IMG/VR virus record: IMGVR_UViG_3300049830_000126
Location: 1-37,957 of that record
Length of the DNA: 37,957 bases
Strand: one strand, 5' to 3'
From: a virus
Shown: one piece after another, positions 5,751 to 12,998 of the stretch
Layout: each line of letters begins with the position of its first letter
How positions within the stretch are numbered: the stretch's first letter is position 1
Position numbers and translations under genes: made by a program
The notes under the pieces: model-generated
The model's input: the letters and a program-made list of their open reading frames with translations, nothing else
Databases searched by the model: none
Told to the model about the DNA's origin: nothing

Positions 5751-6058
5751 GACTTAACTACGATGAAGTCATGCAGGCGTTGGCGGATGAAAGGCATATT
5801 GAGTGGACCAACGTGCGGGCGGATGTACTCAGGCGCAAGGTTTGGAACATGATGTATAGCGCGCCAGGTTGTCTGCCGGATCACAGCGAAGTGTGCGCTA
5901 CGAAAGCACAAGCGATAGATACCGCCGTGTTCCTGTATGGCGACGATGCGCCGCGCGGCTTCAAAACCCGCTTGCAGCAGCACCACATTGCGGGCACAGA
6001 TGACTGCGGTTTCTATCGCGTTGAAATCTGCCGCATGACTGTTGGCCAATTGCTCTAG
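5747..6058 (+). CDS. Hypothetical 103-aa early protein
   Basis: The ATG at 5747 (ATGA overlap) is preferred over a longer in-frame extension that lies within preceding genes. The product begins MRLNYDEVMQALADERHIEW and is helical N-terminally, with three Cys and several His towards the end (TDDCGFYRVEICRM). It is not recognised. It ends with TAG at 6056-6058. Confidence 0.65.
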   Translation: MRLNYDEVMQALADERHIEWTNVRADVLRRKVWNMMYSAPGCLPDHSEVCATKAQAIDTAVFLYGDDAPRGFKTRLQQHHIAGTDDCGFYRVEICRMTVGQLL

Positions 6059-6060
6059 CC

Positions 6061-6171
6061 ATGCGCATCCGAATAGTTTACAGACTTGCGCGGCCATGGG
6101 CTCTAGTCTGCTATCCGCAGACTGCCGGCCGCGCGCCACAATTCACGACACTGAGGAGTATCACGACATGA
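6061..6171 (+). CDS. Possible 36-aa basic peptide
   Basis: A short frame begins 2 nt after the previous stop and ends in an ATGA overlap with the next gene, encoding MRIRIVYRLARPWALVCYPQ and so on, Arg-rich. Its only support is tight packing and coupling; the stretch may instead be a leader carrying the GAGGAG site of the next gene. Confidence 0.35.
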   Translation: MRIRIVYRLARPWALVCYPQTAGRAPQFTTLRSITT

Positions 6172-7157
6172 GAACCGTATTTTCTAACGATATGTGCGCC
6201 CATGTGTGGGCACAGCAGAATCAGGCGCACGGTCGCAGTACCAACATGCGTTTTGACGGTCCCGTGCTGTACAGCTACGCGACGCCAATCGCCCATATCA
6301 CGCGCGATGCGTACGGCCAGAGTGTCGCGCTATTCAGCAGCAAGACCTACTCGCCAAGTACTGCGCGCCAAATCAGCATCGCGCGTGGCGCATGGTCTGG
6401 TAACGCGTTCACTGTGCCCGATTTGCTGCTGTCTCCCGGCAGTCGCGGCCGGTACCGTGGCGCCGATACGCTGACGACTGCGCACGCGGTAAACCTGGAA
6501 TATCTGACAACGCAGTACAACAAAGAACGCGATGCGCTCGTGCGCTGCCCGGCCGGCAGCTGGCGACTGTCAGTCGATCATGTCAGTGACACGCTACGGA
6601 ATTCGTCGCATAGACAGCTGCTGTACGCTAATGCTTTCAAGCTGGCAATACTTGCCGGCAGTAGCCACGATTTGCAATGGATGGCTGATCGTGACGTGGT
6701 ACTAGCGCGCCGCGACGGGTTGCTGGCTGATCCAAAGCGCGTAGCGAAAGCCGAAAAGGCAAAAGCCGCACGCGATGCGCGTCAGGCGCGTTACGAGGAA
6801 CTGCATCGCGCCGAAGCGAGCGTGCGCATTGCTGCCTGGTTAGCTGGCGAGACCGTGGAATTGCGATACAAAGACGTGCCGCACGACGGCGGGCAGCTGC
6901 TGCGCATCAAAGGCAATCAGATTGAGACAAGCGCCGGCGCGGTCTGCCCGATGGCCGATGCTGTAGCAGCATTGCAATTCTGGCGCTATTGCGTAGACCG
7001 CAATGCGCCTTACGATAAAGCTCACGACTCGCGCGTGCGCAAACTGGGTCACTTCACGCTTGACCGCATTGACACGGACGGCGCCGTGCATGCTGGCTGC
7101 CACAAGTTCACGCGCGCCACGCTTGAGGCGTTAGAACGCTCACTGGCGGGCGCATGA
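6168..7157 (+). CDS. Conserved phage protein of unknown function, 329 aa
   Basis: The ATG at 6168 follows GAGGAG by 9 nt. The N-terminal 90 residues, MRTVFSNDMCAHVWAQQNQA to about SIARGAW, with phrases LYSYATPIAHIT and ALFSSKTYSPSTARQ, match a pattern seen in many phages (I..SYG....IA......R..VLFTTR.YS.TTA..) whose function is not known. The middle has a basic coiled region (RVAKAEKAKAARDARQARYE), and the C-terminus is a mixed domain with GGQLLRIKGNQIETS. It is the largest gene of the early block. I assign no function. Confidence 0.75.
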   Translation: MRTVFSNDMCAHVWAQQNQAHGRSTNMRFDGPVLYSYATPIAHITRDAYGQSVALFSSKTYSPSTARQISIARGAWSGNAFTVPDLLLSPGSRGRYRGADTLTTAHAVNLEYLTTQYNKERDALVRCPAGSWRLSVDHVSDTLRNSSHRQLLYANAFKLAILAGSSHDLQWMADRDVVLARRDGLLADPKRVAKAEKAKAARDARQARYEELHRAEASVRIAAWLAGETVELRYKDVPHDGGQLLRIKGNQIETSAGAVCPMADAVAALQFWRYCVDRNAPYDKAHDSRVRKLGHFTLDRIDTDGAVHAGCHKFTRATLEALERSLAGA

Positions 7158-7402
7158 ACGCGCTTACCCTAGTTGGCATACGAAAGGTCCGCGTTAGCGC
7201 CGCCGGCGTCGCATCGTTCAATCGTAGCTGGCCATGTTCCGAACTGCGCGCAAGCCGCGCGTATTGGTTTGAATTCGATGTCAGCGGCGATTTGATTGAC
7301 AGCGATATACCGTATAGCGATGATGGACCAGCAGCGCTAGCCATGTCACGCGATTGCCAGGAATGGCTGTTTGAAAACATCAACCCGGAGTGGGCACCAT
7401 GA
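7154..7402 (+). CDS. Hypothetical 82-aa early protein
   Basis: This protein starts MNALTLVGIRKVRVSAAGVA, is beta-rich at first, then has an acidic segment (DVSGDLIDSDIPYSDDG) and ends in an aromatic helix (QEWLFENINPEW). ATGA overlaps occur at both ends. It is not recognised. Confidence 0.65.
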   Translation: MNALTLVGIRKVRVSAAGVASFNRSWPCSELRASRAYWFEFDVSGDLIDSDIPYSDDGPAALAMSRDCQEWLFENINPEWAP

Positions 7403-7587
7403 GCGCATTTAAGCGCGACATGCCGCCAGCCGATAGTGTTGCGCGCATGCGGCGCCGGCTGCTATGGTTGGCACATGCCAAGCGCGAAGCGCGCAACTTG
7501 GGGCCGCTACGCGGCCAGCGCAAGGCGCCTACGTACTTCCAGTACCACGAAAGGAATACAGCACTATGGAATGCCACGGTAGCCTAG
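7399..7587 (+). CDS. Hypothetical 62-aa basic protein
   Basis: The ATG at 7399 overlaps the preceding TGA; an alternative ATG 9 nt upstream is in the same frame but less consistent with the coupling pattern. The product begins MSAFKRDMPPADSVARMRRR and is very rich in Arg and Lys. It may bind nucleic acid. No domain is recognised. It ends with TAG 7585-7587. Confidence 0.6.
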   Translation: MSAFKRDMPPADSVARMRRRLLWLAHAKREARNLGPLRGQRKAPTYFQYHERNTALWNATVA

Positions 7588-7760
7588 AGCCATCAGTCAA
7601 ATCTGATCGCCCCACAATGCGCAAGTGTCCGCGATGCGCCCGGCCGTTTCAGCTGTCAGACTTACTGCCAGCCGATACGGCGGCCGGGCGCCGCGTGCCT
7701 CACCATTGGCCTACGGCCGAAACTTGGGCCGCTCACAAGCTGTCAGTGGGGCCGCTGTGA
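7566..7760 (+). CDS. Hypothetical 64-aa protein with a CxxC knuckle
   Basis: The ATG at 7566 has AAAGGAA about 10 nt upstream and overlaps the previous gene by 22 nt. MRKCPRCARPFQLSDLLPAD forms a classical zinc-knuckle half with a CPRC turn. A second His cluster (RVPHHWPTAETW) could complete metal binding. It is probably a small zinc-binding protein; the target is unknown. Confidence 0.6.
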   Translation: MECHGSLEPSVKSDRPTMRKCPRCARPFQLSDLLPADTAAGRRVPHHWPTAETWAAHKLSVGPL

Positions 7761-8065
7761 CGCGCTACGCGTCGCGCAACTACCATCGCATCATGGCCAG
7801 CTATAGACGCGCGGACGCGCGAGACTATGCTGTCATGTTGCGACTCAGCAAGCCGCGCAAGGCGCCCAAGCTGCGCGCGCCAGTGGATCGCGAGCGGATC
7901 AACGCGCGGCGCCGGGAATGGCGCGCGGAGAATCGCGAGTACCTATCGTGGTACAACAAAGCGTACAAACTGCGCGACGCCGAAGCGTATAGGACCGCAC
8001 ACACAATCTACCAACGTGCGTATCGTGCCAAGCGCCGCGCGCTAATGGCAGGCATCACAACGTAA
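7757..8065 (+). CDS. Hypothetical basic, Arg/Tyr-rich protein
   Basis: GTG at 7757 overlaps the previous TGA (GTGA) and gives 102 aa; an internal ATG at 7793 without a Shine-Dalgarno element is the alternative. The C-terminal half repeats aromatic-basic units (REWRAENREYLSWYNKAYKL, AYRTAHTIYQRAYRAKRRAL), a pattern found in small DNA-associated phage proteins and in linkers of HNH/AP2-type proteins. No HNH residues are present. A nucleic-acid binder is likely, not proven. Confidence 0.6.
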   Translation: MTRYASRNYHRIMASYRRADARDYAVMLRLSKPRKAPKLRAPVDRERINARRREWRAENREYLSWYNKAYKLRDAEAYRTAHTIYQRAYRAKRRALMAGITT

Positions 8066-8080
8066 CGAGGAGTACACGAC

Positions 8081-8533
8081 ATGCGTTCGACTTTTCACTG
8101 GCTGCTATTCGCTGGCGCCATGGCAGTACAGACTGTCGCCATGATTGCCGGCTGGTTTGTGCTGATCCCGTTTTGTCTCGCACGCGCCTGGACGCCGTGC
8201 CATAGCGACTTCGTGCCACAACGCGTTATCGACTGTTGGTCATGGGAACCGCTCAACTGGATATATGGGCAACCCGAAGATGGCGTAAGCGGCCTACGCG
8301 CGATCGTGCACGGCGGTGCGTACATGCCCGGCGCCAACGCGGCATGGCGCGCCTACTGCTGGTCCGCATTGCGCAACAGCTGCGACATGCTCAAGTACGT
8401 GTTCGCGTGGCGCGGCGCCGGGCCGGCGCCATTCGTGCAAGTGCGCTATACCATACGCGGGCGGGCGCAAGACTTGCATATGGGCTGGCAGCTAGAAAAC
8501 GGCCATTACGTGCCGGTGCTCGCCCTATGGTAA
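8081..8533 (+). CDS. Membrane protein of unknown function, 150 aa
   Basis: The ATG at 8081 has GAGGAG 10 nt upstream, in a leader almost identical to the one before the gene at 6168. One long hydrophobic segment covers residues about 7-33 (HWLLFAGAMAVQTVAMIAGW onwards). The rest is aromatic-rich, with SALRNSCDMLKYVFAWRG, a phrase I associate with phage inner-membrane proteins found near replication genes. Four Cys are present. Function is unknown. Confidence 0.65.
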   Translation: MRSTFHWLLFAGAMAVQTVAMIAGWFVLIPFCLARAWTPCHSDFVPQRVIDCWSWEPLNWIYGQPEDGVSGLRAIVHGGAYMPGANAAWRAYCWSALRNSCDMLKYVFAWRGAGPAPFVQVRYTIRGRAQDLHMGWQLENGHYVPVLALW

Positions 8534-8673
8534 AGCGCGCCAAGCCGGAACCGACGCCGGATGTTGACTGGCAATTGCAGCACATGCTAGCGTTACGCGA
8601 ACATGACGCACAGATGGCAGCCAGATATCCGGATTACCGGAGTCTGCTACCGATTGATCCACTACTCGAATAG
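8527..8673 (+). CDS. Hypothetical 48-aa protein
   Basis: The ATG at 8527 overlaps the last 7 nt of the previous gene. The product starts MVKRAKPEPTPDVDWQLQHM, with a basic tip followed by an amphipathic helix and an acidic end. It ends with TAG 8671-8673, which lies inside the AGGAG site of the next gene. It is small and unrecognised. Confidence 0.5.
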   Translation: MVKRAKPEPTPDVDWQLQHMLALREHDAQMAARYPDYRSLLPIDPLLE

Positions 8674-8684
8674 GAGCCCATGAC

Positions 8685-9233
8685 ATGCTTGAGATTCTGA
8701 AAGAGCTTCGCGGGGAATATAACCGTGCGCGACGTGCTGTTGGCTTTAGCGGTTCGACTGCGATAGGCGACGCGCTCGACATTGTGATTGCGCGCCATGA
8801 AAAAGCGAGCACCGGGCAGACTATGGCGTGGCATGGCGGCCTAGGTATTCCGCCAGATCAAAAGCCGGTAGCCGATACCGGCGTGTTCAATGAAGCGTTG
8901 TATGACGATGTTCCCACGTCACCGCGCTGCAAGCAACTGTTGGCCAATCTGTACGAAGCAATGATGCGCGCTGTATATAGCCGGCCGCCCACAGATTACG
9001 AAACGTCATTTGCGCGCGACAATCTGGCAAAATACATCAATGAAATGCAGACGGAACGTGACACTGCGCGCAAAGCCACCGAGTCAGTGCGCCAACAGCT
9101 AGAGGCGTCGCTTAATGACTGCCAATCGCTGCGCGAAAAGAACGCGCAACTACGCGCGGAAACCGACTCTGCCGGCCGAGAAATTTTGCGACTGCTCGAT
9201 ATAGTTGACCGTTACCGGAGAGGCGCATTGTGA
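8685..9233 (+). CDS. Hypothetical protein with C-terminal coiled coil, 182 aa
   Basis: AGGAG lies 8 nt before ATG 8685. Residues 1-100 are mixed helical (MLEILKELRGEYNRARRAVG) and residues about 105-175 form a long coiled coil (QTERDTARKATESVRQQLEA and onward, ending LLDIVDRYRRG). Probably dimeric. It could be a scaffold for a host-targeting complex. The family is not recognised. It ends in a GTGA overlap. Confidence 0.65.
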   Translation: MLEILKELRGEYNRARRAVGFSGSTAIGDALDIVIARHEKASTGQTMAWHGGLGIPPDQKPVADTGVFNEALYDDVPTSPRCKQLLANLYEAMMRAVYSRPPTDYETSFARDNLAKYINEMQTERDTARKATESVRQQLEASLNDCQSLREKNAQLRAETDSAGREILRLLDIVDRYRRGAL

Positions 9234-9436
9234 AGCTCAGCAACCCGCTATACGCGCATTGGCCGCTCGAAGTGAGCGTACAGACCGCCATGCTGCCGCA
9301 CGTCGCGGCAGCATTGGCGGCCTACGCCAACACAGCCAGCGACCACAAAGTCGGCGATGCGCTGCTGAACATCGCCAATGCAATCGAAGCCCTGCTACAA
9401 CACCAGGAACCAACTGACGCGGAGTTACTCGCATGA
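9230..9436 (+). CDS. Hypothetical 68-aa helical protein
   Basis: GTG at 9230 overlaps the previous stop. The product reads (M)KLSNPLYAHWPLEVSVQTAM followed by Ala-rich helices (AAALAAYANTASDHKVGDAL). It may pair with the neighbouring coiled-coil protein; this is inference from adjacency only. It ends in ATGA. Confidence 0.55.
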   Translation: MKLSNPLYAHWPLEVSVQTAMLPHVAAALAAYANTASDHKVGDALLNIANAIEALLQHQEPTDAELLA

Positions 9437-9525
9437 AAGTATTTGTGTACGCCATCGCCTATCTCATCTTCACGGTGCTGCTGGCGAGCTTGTTTGGCAA
9501 GTTCCTCAAGCGGATGAAACTGTGA
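9433..9525 (+). CDS. 30-aa single-pass membrane peptide
   Basis: The product starts MKVFVYAIAYLIFTVLLASL and ends with a basic tail (KFLKRMKL), so it is a short transmembrane helix with a cytoplasmic positive end. ATGA and GTGA overlaps at both ends support translation. Role unknown; it is one of three such microproteins in the rightward operon. Confidence 0.5.
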   Translation: MKVFVYAIAYLIFTVLLASLFGKFLKRMKL

Positions 9526-9758
9526 ACCGCAGGCGGTGCATCGGCTACGATGTGCGCCAGATTGACTACTGGCGCAGCCATCGCTATGCTGCCGCCCCTA
9601 AACCCCCGGAGTCCAACAATGACACGCGCGCAGCGAGCAATGACCAAATGGTTGAAAGCCACTCCCCCGGGGACAGCGCGCGCAGTCGCAAAGGCGGCTG
9701 GAACATCAGTGCCGCACTTGCGGCATATTGCCGCTGGCCGCCGTCGCGTCAGTGCTGA
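9522..9758 (+). CDS. Possible 78-aa basic protein overlapping the HTH gene
   Basis: GTG at 9522 is coupled to the stop before it. The first 30 residues ((M)NRRRCIGYDVRQIDYWRSHR) look protein-like, but the last half overlaps the HTH gene by 140 nt in another frame and is low-complexity. The N-terminal part may be real and the long overlap a consequence of late stop loss. Treat as uncertain. Confidence 0.4.
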   Translation: MNRRRCIGYDVRQIDYWRSHRYAAAPKPPESNNDTRAASNDQMVESHSPGDSARSRKGGWNISAALAAYCRWPPSRQC

Positions 9759-9849
9759 ACTGGCGCAGCGATTGGCGCGTGCCGCGGGTTGGCCGATGCT
9801 GAACCAACTCGACTTGTGCGAAGCTTGCCACAAATGCCCATTGGTATAG
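9619..9849 (+). CDS. Cro/YdaS-like helix-turn-helix protein
   Basis: The ATG at 9619 has CGGAG about 8 nt upstream. The 76-aa product has a helix-turn-helix around residues 18-48: GTARAVAKAAGTSVPHLRHI followed by the wing AAGRRRVSAELAQRLARAAG, typical of small XRE/Cro-superfamily DNA binders. A C-terminal CEACHKC may bind zinc. It could act on the control-region palindromes or on the host. It is not by itself evidence for a temperate lifestyle, since no integrase or opposing repressor is seen. Confidence 0.7.
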   Translation: MTRAQRAMTKWLKATPPGTARAVAKAAGTSVPHLRHIAAGRRRVSAELAQRLARAAGWPMLNQLDLCEACHKCPLV

Positions 9850-9856
9850 CCGCTCA

Positions 9857-12046
9857 GTGTTCAGCGACTACGTAAACCATGGATGGCGCATTTGCGCCAT
9901 CACGAAGGGGCTCAAGGCGCCAGACTATCCGGGTTGGAACGTCAACCCTATTCCGGCTGAGGCTGCCGACGGGCTCGACGGCGCCGGCCTGCTGCATGCG
10001 CTCAGTGGCACATGCGCCGTGGACATTGACAACATGGCGACCGCCCGCCCGTGGCTGGCTGAGCGCGGGGTTGACATAGACGCGCTGCTCGACGCGCCGG
10101 ATGCCGTAAGAATCGACTCAGGGCGCCCCGGCCGGGCCAAACTGCTCTACCGCCTTACTCGCCCCTTGCGCACCATCAAGCCCGCCCGTATGGGCCTGGA
10201 ATTGCGCTGCGCCACAGGGGAAGGCAAGTCCATGCAGGACGTGCTCCCGCCTACCATTCACCCCGACACCAAGCGGCCCTACGAATGGGCCTACGGCGAC
10301 TTGGCTGACGGCCACTGGTCTAGGCTGCCTGCCATCCCGGCCGCCCTGCTGGCCGTCTGGCGCGAGCTGGCGGCCGGTCCAGAGGCCAGCCCGATAGCGC
10401 CGTCTACCGGCGCCCCGACCGTCGATCTGGTCAAATTGCGCAAGGCAGCATTCCGGCACAGCCCGGATGCCGAGTACGATGAGTGGCTGAAGGTTGGCAT
10501 GCAGCTGCATGACGGCACCCGAGGCGCTCAGGAAGGTTTCGACATCTGGTGCGACTGGTCGCGCGGGATCAAGCGCAAGCCATATCCAGGCGACGGTGTG
10601 CTCAAGGCCCATTGGATGTCATTCAACAGCAGCGGCGGAAAGCATGTCGCGAAGGGCAGCACGCTGGTCGCCGAGCTGCCGGCCGATGCCGATGAGTTCC
10701 CGCTGATCGAGCCCGATGCGCCGGCCGGCCCGGACACCACAGAAGAATTGCTCAAAGCGGCGACGCGCGAACAGCGCAAGGCCAGCATCGAGACGCTCGA
10801 AAAACGTCTGGTCTACATCATCGGGTCGGAAAAATATTTCGATACCGAGCGGCACAAAGTGATCGGCAGCGACAACGCGCTCGAACACATGTTCACGTAC
10901 ATGATGCCCAGGTCGAAGGGCGGCCGGTTGAGCCCGGTCAAGGTGCTCAAGGCCAGCGCCACCAAGCGCTTTGTAGACAACCTAGGTTTTCATCCGGGCG
11001 AGGGCGCGATATTTGCGGCGGGCGACGACACCTTTGCCAATACTTATCGCAATCGCCTGCCCGCCCCGTTAGCGCCTCGCCCGGATGAACTCGAACGTAT
11101 CGAGTGGTTGTTCAATCGCATTGACGATGAGGCGTATCGCACATGGTTGAAGCAGTTCTTCGCGCACGTCGTACAAAAACCCGGCGTCAAAATCAACTCA
11201 GCGCCGCTGATCTGGTCAGAGACTCAGGGCAACGGCAAGACCACGTTGCTGAAGATGATTCCCGCCCTGCTGGTCGGTGCCAACTATTCCAAAGAAGTTA
11301 CCAGCGGCCTGCTGAACAGCGATTTCACGGATTACTTGCTGAATGCATGGCACGTCAACCTGACGGAGTTTCGTGCCGGTACACGCGGCGAGCGCGAGGC
11401 GATTGCCGAGAAGCTGAAACCGTGGATTTCTGACGCCACGATCAGCGTTCACCCCAAAGGACTGCCGGCGTTCACGATGCCGAATGTCTTTTTCGTCACG
11501 GCAACCAGCAACAAGGATGACGCCGCGGCGATCGACAATAACGATCGCCGTTGGGGAATCCACGAAATGAAGGCGCTTCCGTTTACCGAGGATGAGCAGA
11601 CATGGGTATACGAATTTCTACTCAGTGCCCGCGCTGCCGGGGTACTTCGAGCGTATTTTCTTTCGCAGACGATAGATGGGTTTGCGCCAAGTGCGAAGGC
11701 GCCGGAGACGGCAGCACGCCAGGAGATGGCCGAGGCGTCGATTCCGTCGGATATGGAGCTGCTACTGTCGATGTGGGAGCAGCGGAGCGCGCCTTTCGAT
11801 CGCGATGTGGTTCTGACGAATGAGATTGGCGAGTACGTGCGCAAGCATTGCCTAGCCAAACCGTCGAACCATCGTATCGGCAAGATTCTAGCCAAGCCGC
11901 CATTTAACGGAAAACATATTCAGTTTCGGGCCGGCGAAGGGCGGTATCGCGCTATAGCCCTGCGCAACTTCAAACGCTGGGGTGGCACTTCCGGCAAAGA
12001 AATAATGGCGCATATTTCCGGCGAAGATATTGACATCACTTCGTAG
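9857..12046 (+). CDS. Bifunctional primase-helicase (Prim-Pol + PriCT + SF3-type helicase)
   Basis: This 729-aa protein primes and unwinds DNA at the fork. Residues about 1-180 form an archaeo-eukaryotic-type primase-polymerase domain with the catalytic DxD (VDID, 55-58) and the SGRPGRAKLLYRL strand. Residues about 190-275 match a primase C-terminal domain (YDEWLKVGMQLHDG, FDIWCDWSRG). From about 300 there is a D5/VirE-like SF3-type ATPase with Walker A TQGNGKTTLL (about 455-464), then HVNLTEFRAG and FFVTATSN. The start is GTG 9857, with no ATG earlier in frame. The final codons overlap a sigma-70-type promoter. It heads the replication block. Assignment of the overall class is confident; exact helicase polarity is unknown. 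Confidence 0.9.
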   Translation: MFSDYVNHGWRICAITKGLKAPDYPGWNVNPIPAEAADGLDGAGLLHALSGTCAVDIDNMATARPWLAERGVDIDALLDAPDAVRIDSGRPGRAKLLYRLTRPLRTIKPARMGLELRCATGEGKSMQDVLPPTIHPDTKRPYEWAYGDLADGHWSRLPAIPAALLAVWRELAAGPEASPIAPSTGAPTVDLVKLRKAAFRHSPDAEYDEWLKVGMQLHDGTRGAQEGFDIWCDWSRGIKRKPYPGDGVLKAHWMSFNSSGGKHVAKGSTLVAELPADADEFPLIEPDAPAGPDTTEELLKAATREQRKASIETLEKRLVYIIGSEKYFDTERHKVIGSDNALEHMFTYMMPRSKGGRLSPVKVLKASATKRFVDNLGFHPGEGAIFAAGDDTFANTYRNRLPAPLAPRPDELERIEWLFNRIDDEAYRTWLKQFFAHVVQKPGVKINSAPLIWSETQGNGKTTLLKMIPALLVGANYSKEVTSGLLNSDFTDYLLNAWHVNLTEFRAGTRGEREAIAEKLKPWISDATISVHPKGLPAFTMPNVFFVTATSNKDDAAAIDNNDRRWGIHEMKALPFTEDEQTWVYEFLLSARAAGVLRAYFLSQTIDGFAPSAKAPETAARQEMAEASIPSDMELLLSMWEQRSAPFDRDVVLTNEIGEYVRKHCLAKPSNHRIGKILAKPPFNGKHIQFRAGEGRYRAIALRNFKRWGGTSGKEIMAHISGEDIDITS

Positions 12047-12057
12047 CAGCGTATGCT
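12030..12057 (+). promoter_or_regulatory. Sigma-70-type promoter inside the end of the primase gene
   Basis: TTGACA at 12030-12035 and TATGCT at 12052-12057 are separated by 16 bp. The -35 is perfect and the -10 matches 4 of 6. It would start RNA near 12064, about 30 nt before the AT-hook gene at 12093. It would let the rest of the replication block be transcribed independently of the sigma-54-type start. Confidence 0.55.
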
Positions 12058-12092
12058 ACACTCGTTTTTCAACCACACGTAGGAGCCTACAA

Positions 12093-12596
12093 ATGTCCCA
12101 AGCCACTCGCTGTGTCGCCCTGCAAAATGCAGTTGCGATTGCAGCGCACACCAAGACCAGCGACGTCGCCGCGGTACTCGCGATTGCCGAGCAGATGCAC
12201 ACGTTTCTGAACAGCGACGAAGTGCAGCAGATTGTTCCCGCGGGAACACCAGCCGCTGCGCCGAAGCCGGCAGCTCCCGCCCCGGTCGCCGCGCCGAAGA
12301 ATCCTGTCGGCCGTCCGCCGAAGGCCAAGCCCGCCAAGACCGAGGAACAGCTGGTCGCCGAGGCCACTGCTGCGGCCGCTGCCGAAGCGGAAGCCGATGA
12401 CTCGCCGGTTGCCACGAAGGAAGATGCGGGCAAGGCGCTGAATGCGCTGCTGTCTGCCAATCTGCGCGCGCAAGCTGTCGCACTGCTGAAGAAATTTGGC
12501 GCTGCCAGCCTGTCGCTCATTCCGGCGGATAAATACGGCGAGTTCGTCGCCGAGGCGAATGCGCTGCTGCCGAGCGAAGGGGAACTGACCGACTGA
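12093..12596 (+). CDS. AT-hook-containing replication-block protein
   Basis: TAGGAG lies 8 nt before ATG 12093. The 167-aa chain has a helical N-terminus (MSQATRCVALQNAVAIAAHT), a Pro/Ala linker with an AT-hook-like core KNPVGRPPKAKPAK (about residues 69-82), an Ala/Glu-rich acidic segment, and a C-terminal domain (AVALLKKFGAASLSLIPADK) that I associate with phage proteins lying next to ssDNA-binding proteins. The likely role is binding minor-groove DNA or tethering a replisome part. This is motif-based inference. It ends TGATG. Confidence 0.65.
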   Translation: MSQATRCVALQNAVAIAAHTKTSDVAAVLAIAEQMHTFLNSDEVQQIVPAGTPAAAPKPAAPAPVAAPKNPVGRPPKAKPAKTEEQLVAEATAAAAAEAEADDSPVATKEDAGKALNALLSANLRAQAVALLKKFGAASLSLIPADKYGEFVAEANALLPSEGELTD

Positions 12597-12610
12597 TGAA
12601 CCGAGTCCTA

Positions 12611-12786
12611 CCCAGCACGCCGTCAGCGGACGGCATACGCGGTGCGGCGCTCTGCTCCACGGTAGTTACACCGGGCCGAAAGGCCAAAGGACGGACGGCG
12701 TGCTGGGAAAGGGCCGAGGATGTTTTGCGGGGCGCCCGTGGGTCGTGACCGAACGGTTCCGGGTTACTACCGGGCCGGCGGGCGCC
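12611..12786 (+). ncRNA. Candidate structured RNA in a replication-block gap
   Basis: The 220-bp gap before 12819 holds strong inverted repeats. A perfect 14-bp stem joins 12611-12624 (CCCAGCACGCCGTC) with 12694-12707, enclosing 69 nt. Inside, CGGT/ACCG (12660-12663 with 12670-12673) and GGCC-GAAA-GGCC (12674-12685, a GNRA tetraloop) stack. A second domain is closed by GGCGCCCG (12731-12738) with CGGGCGCC (12779-12786). CGGTAGT (12660-12666) can instead pair with ACTACCG (12766-12772), so two mutually exclusive folds exist. The AGGAG of the next gene lies just downstream, so a cis-acting leader is as likely as a free RNA. A 50-aa frame at 12596-12748 overlaps it. No known RNA family is recognised. 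Confidence 0.45.
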
Positions 12787-12818
12787 GCGTAAAGCATCTT
12801 CTATTACAGGAGTGTACA

Positions 12819-12998
12819 ATGACAGGCATAGAAGCAAGCATGGCATTGGCCATAGTTGGCAGCTTGGTAATTCTTACCAGTGTTTTGACCGACGAAACCC
12901 GTCAACTTCACCTATGGGAAAAGATCGGCGCCGCAGTTGGCGTCGCGTTTGTGCTCCCTTTGGTTGCGCGTTTGTTTTCAGCGGCGATCCTTTTGTGA
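12819..12998 (+). CDS. 59-aa two-helix membrane protein
   Basis: AGGAG lies 8 nt before ATG 12819; a longer frame upstream runs through the structured gap and is rejected. The product MTGIEASMALAIVGSLVILT and so on has two hydrophobic helices (about 7-22 and 37-58) separated by a charged loop (DETRQLHLWEK). It could be a membrane anchor or a host-membrane effector. No family is recognised. Confidence 0.6.
   Translation: MTGIEASMALAIVGSLVILTSVLTDETRQLHLWEKIGAAVGVAFVLPLVARLFSAAILL

Noticed and set aside
9619-9849. HTH protein as evidence of a temperate phage
   Set aside because: No integrase, attachment site or divergent repressor was seen; small Cro-like proteins also occur in lytic phages.
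12596-12748. 50-aa frame starting MNRVLPSTPS, with a TGATG overlap to the AT-hook gene
   Set aside because: The overlap is suggestive, but the frame lies inside a perfect 14-bp inverted repeat and other strong RNA stems, and the peptide has no recognisable fold. Kept as an alternative to the RNA reading.
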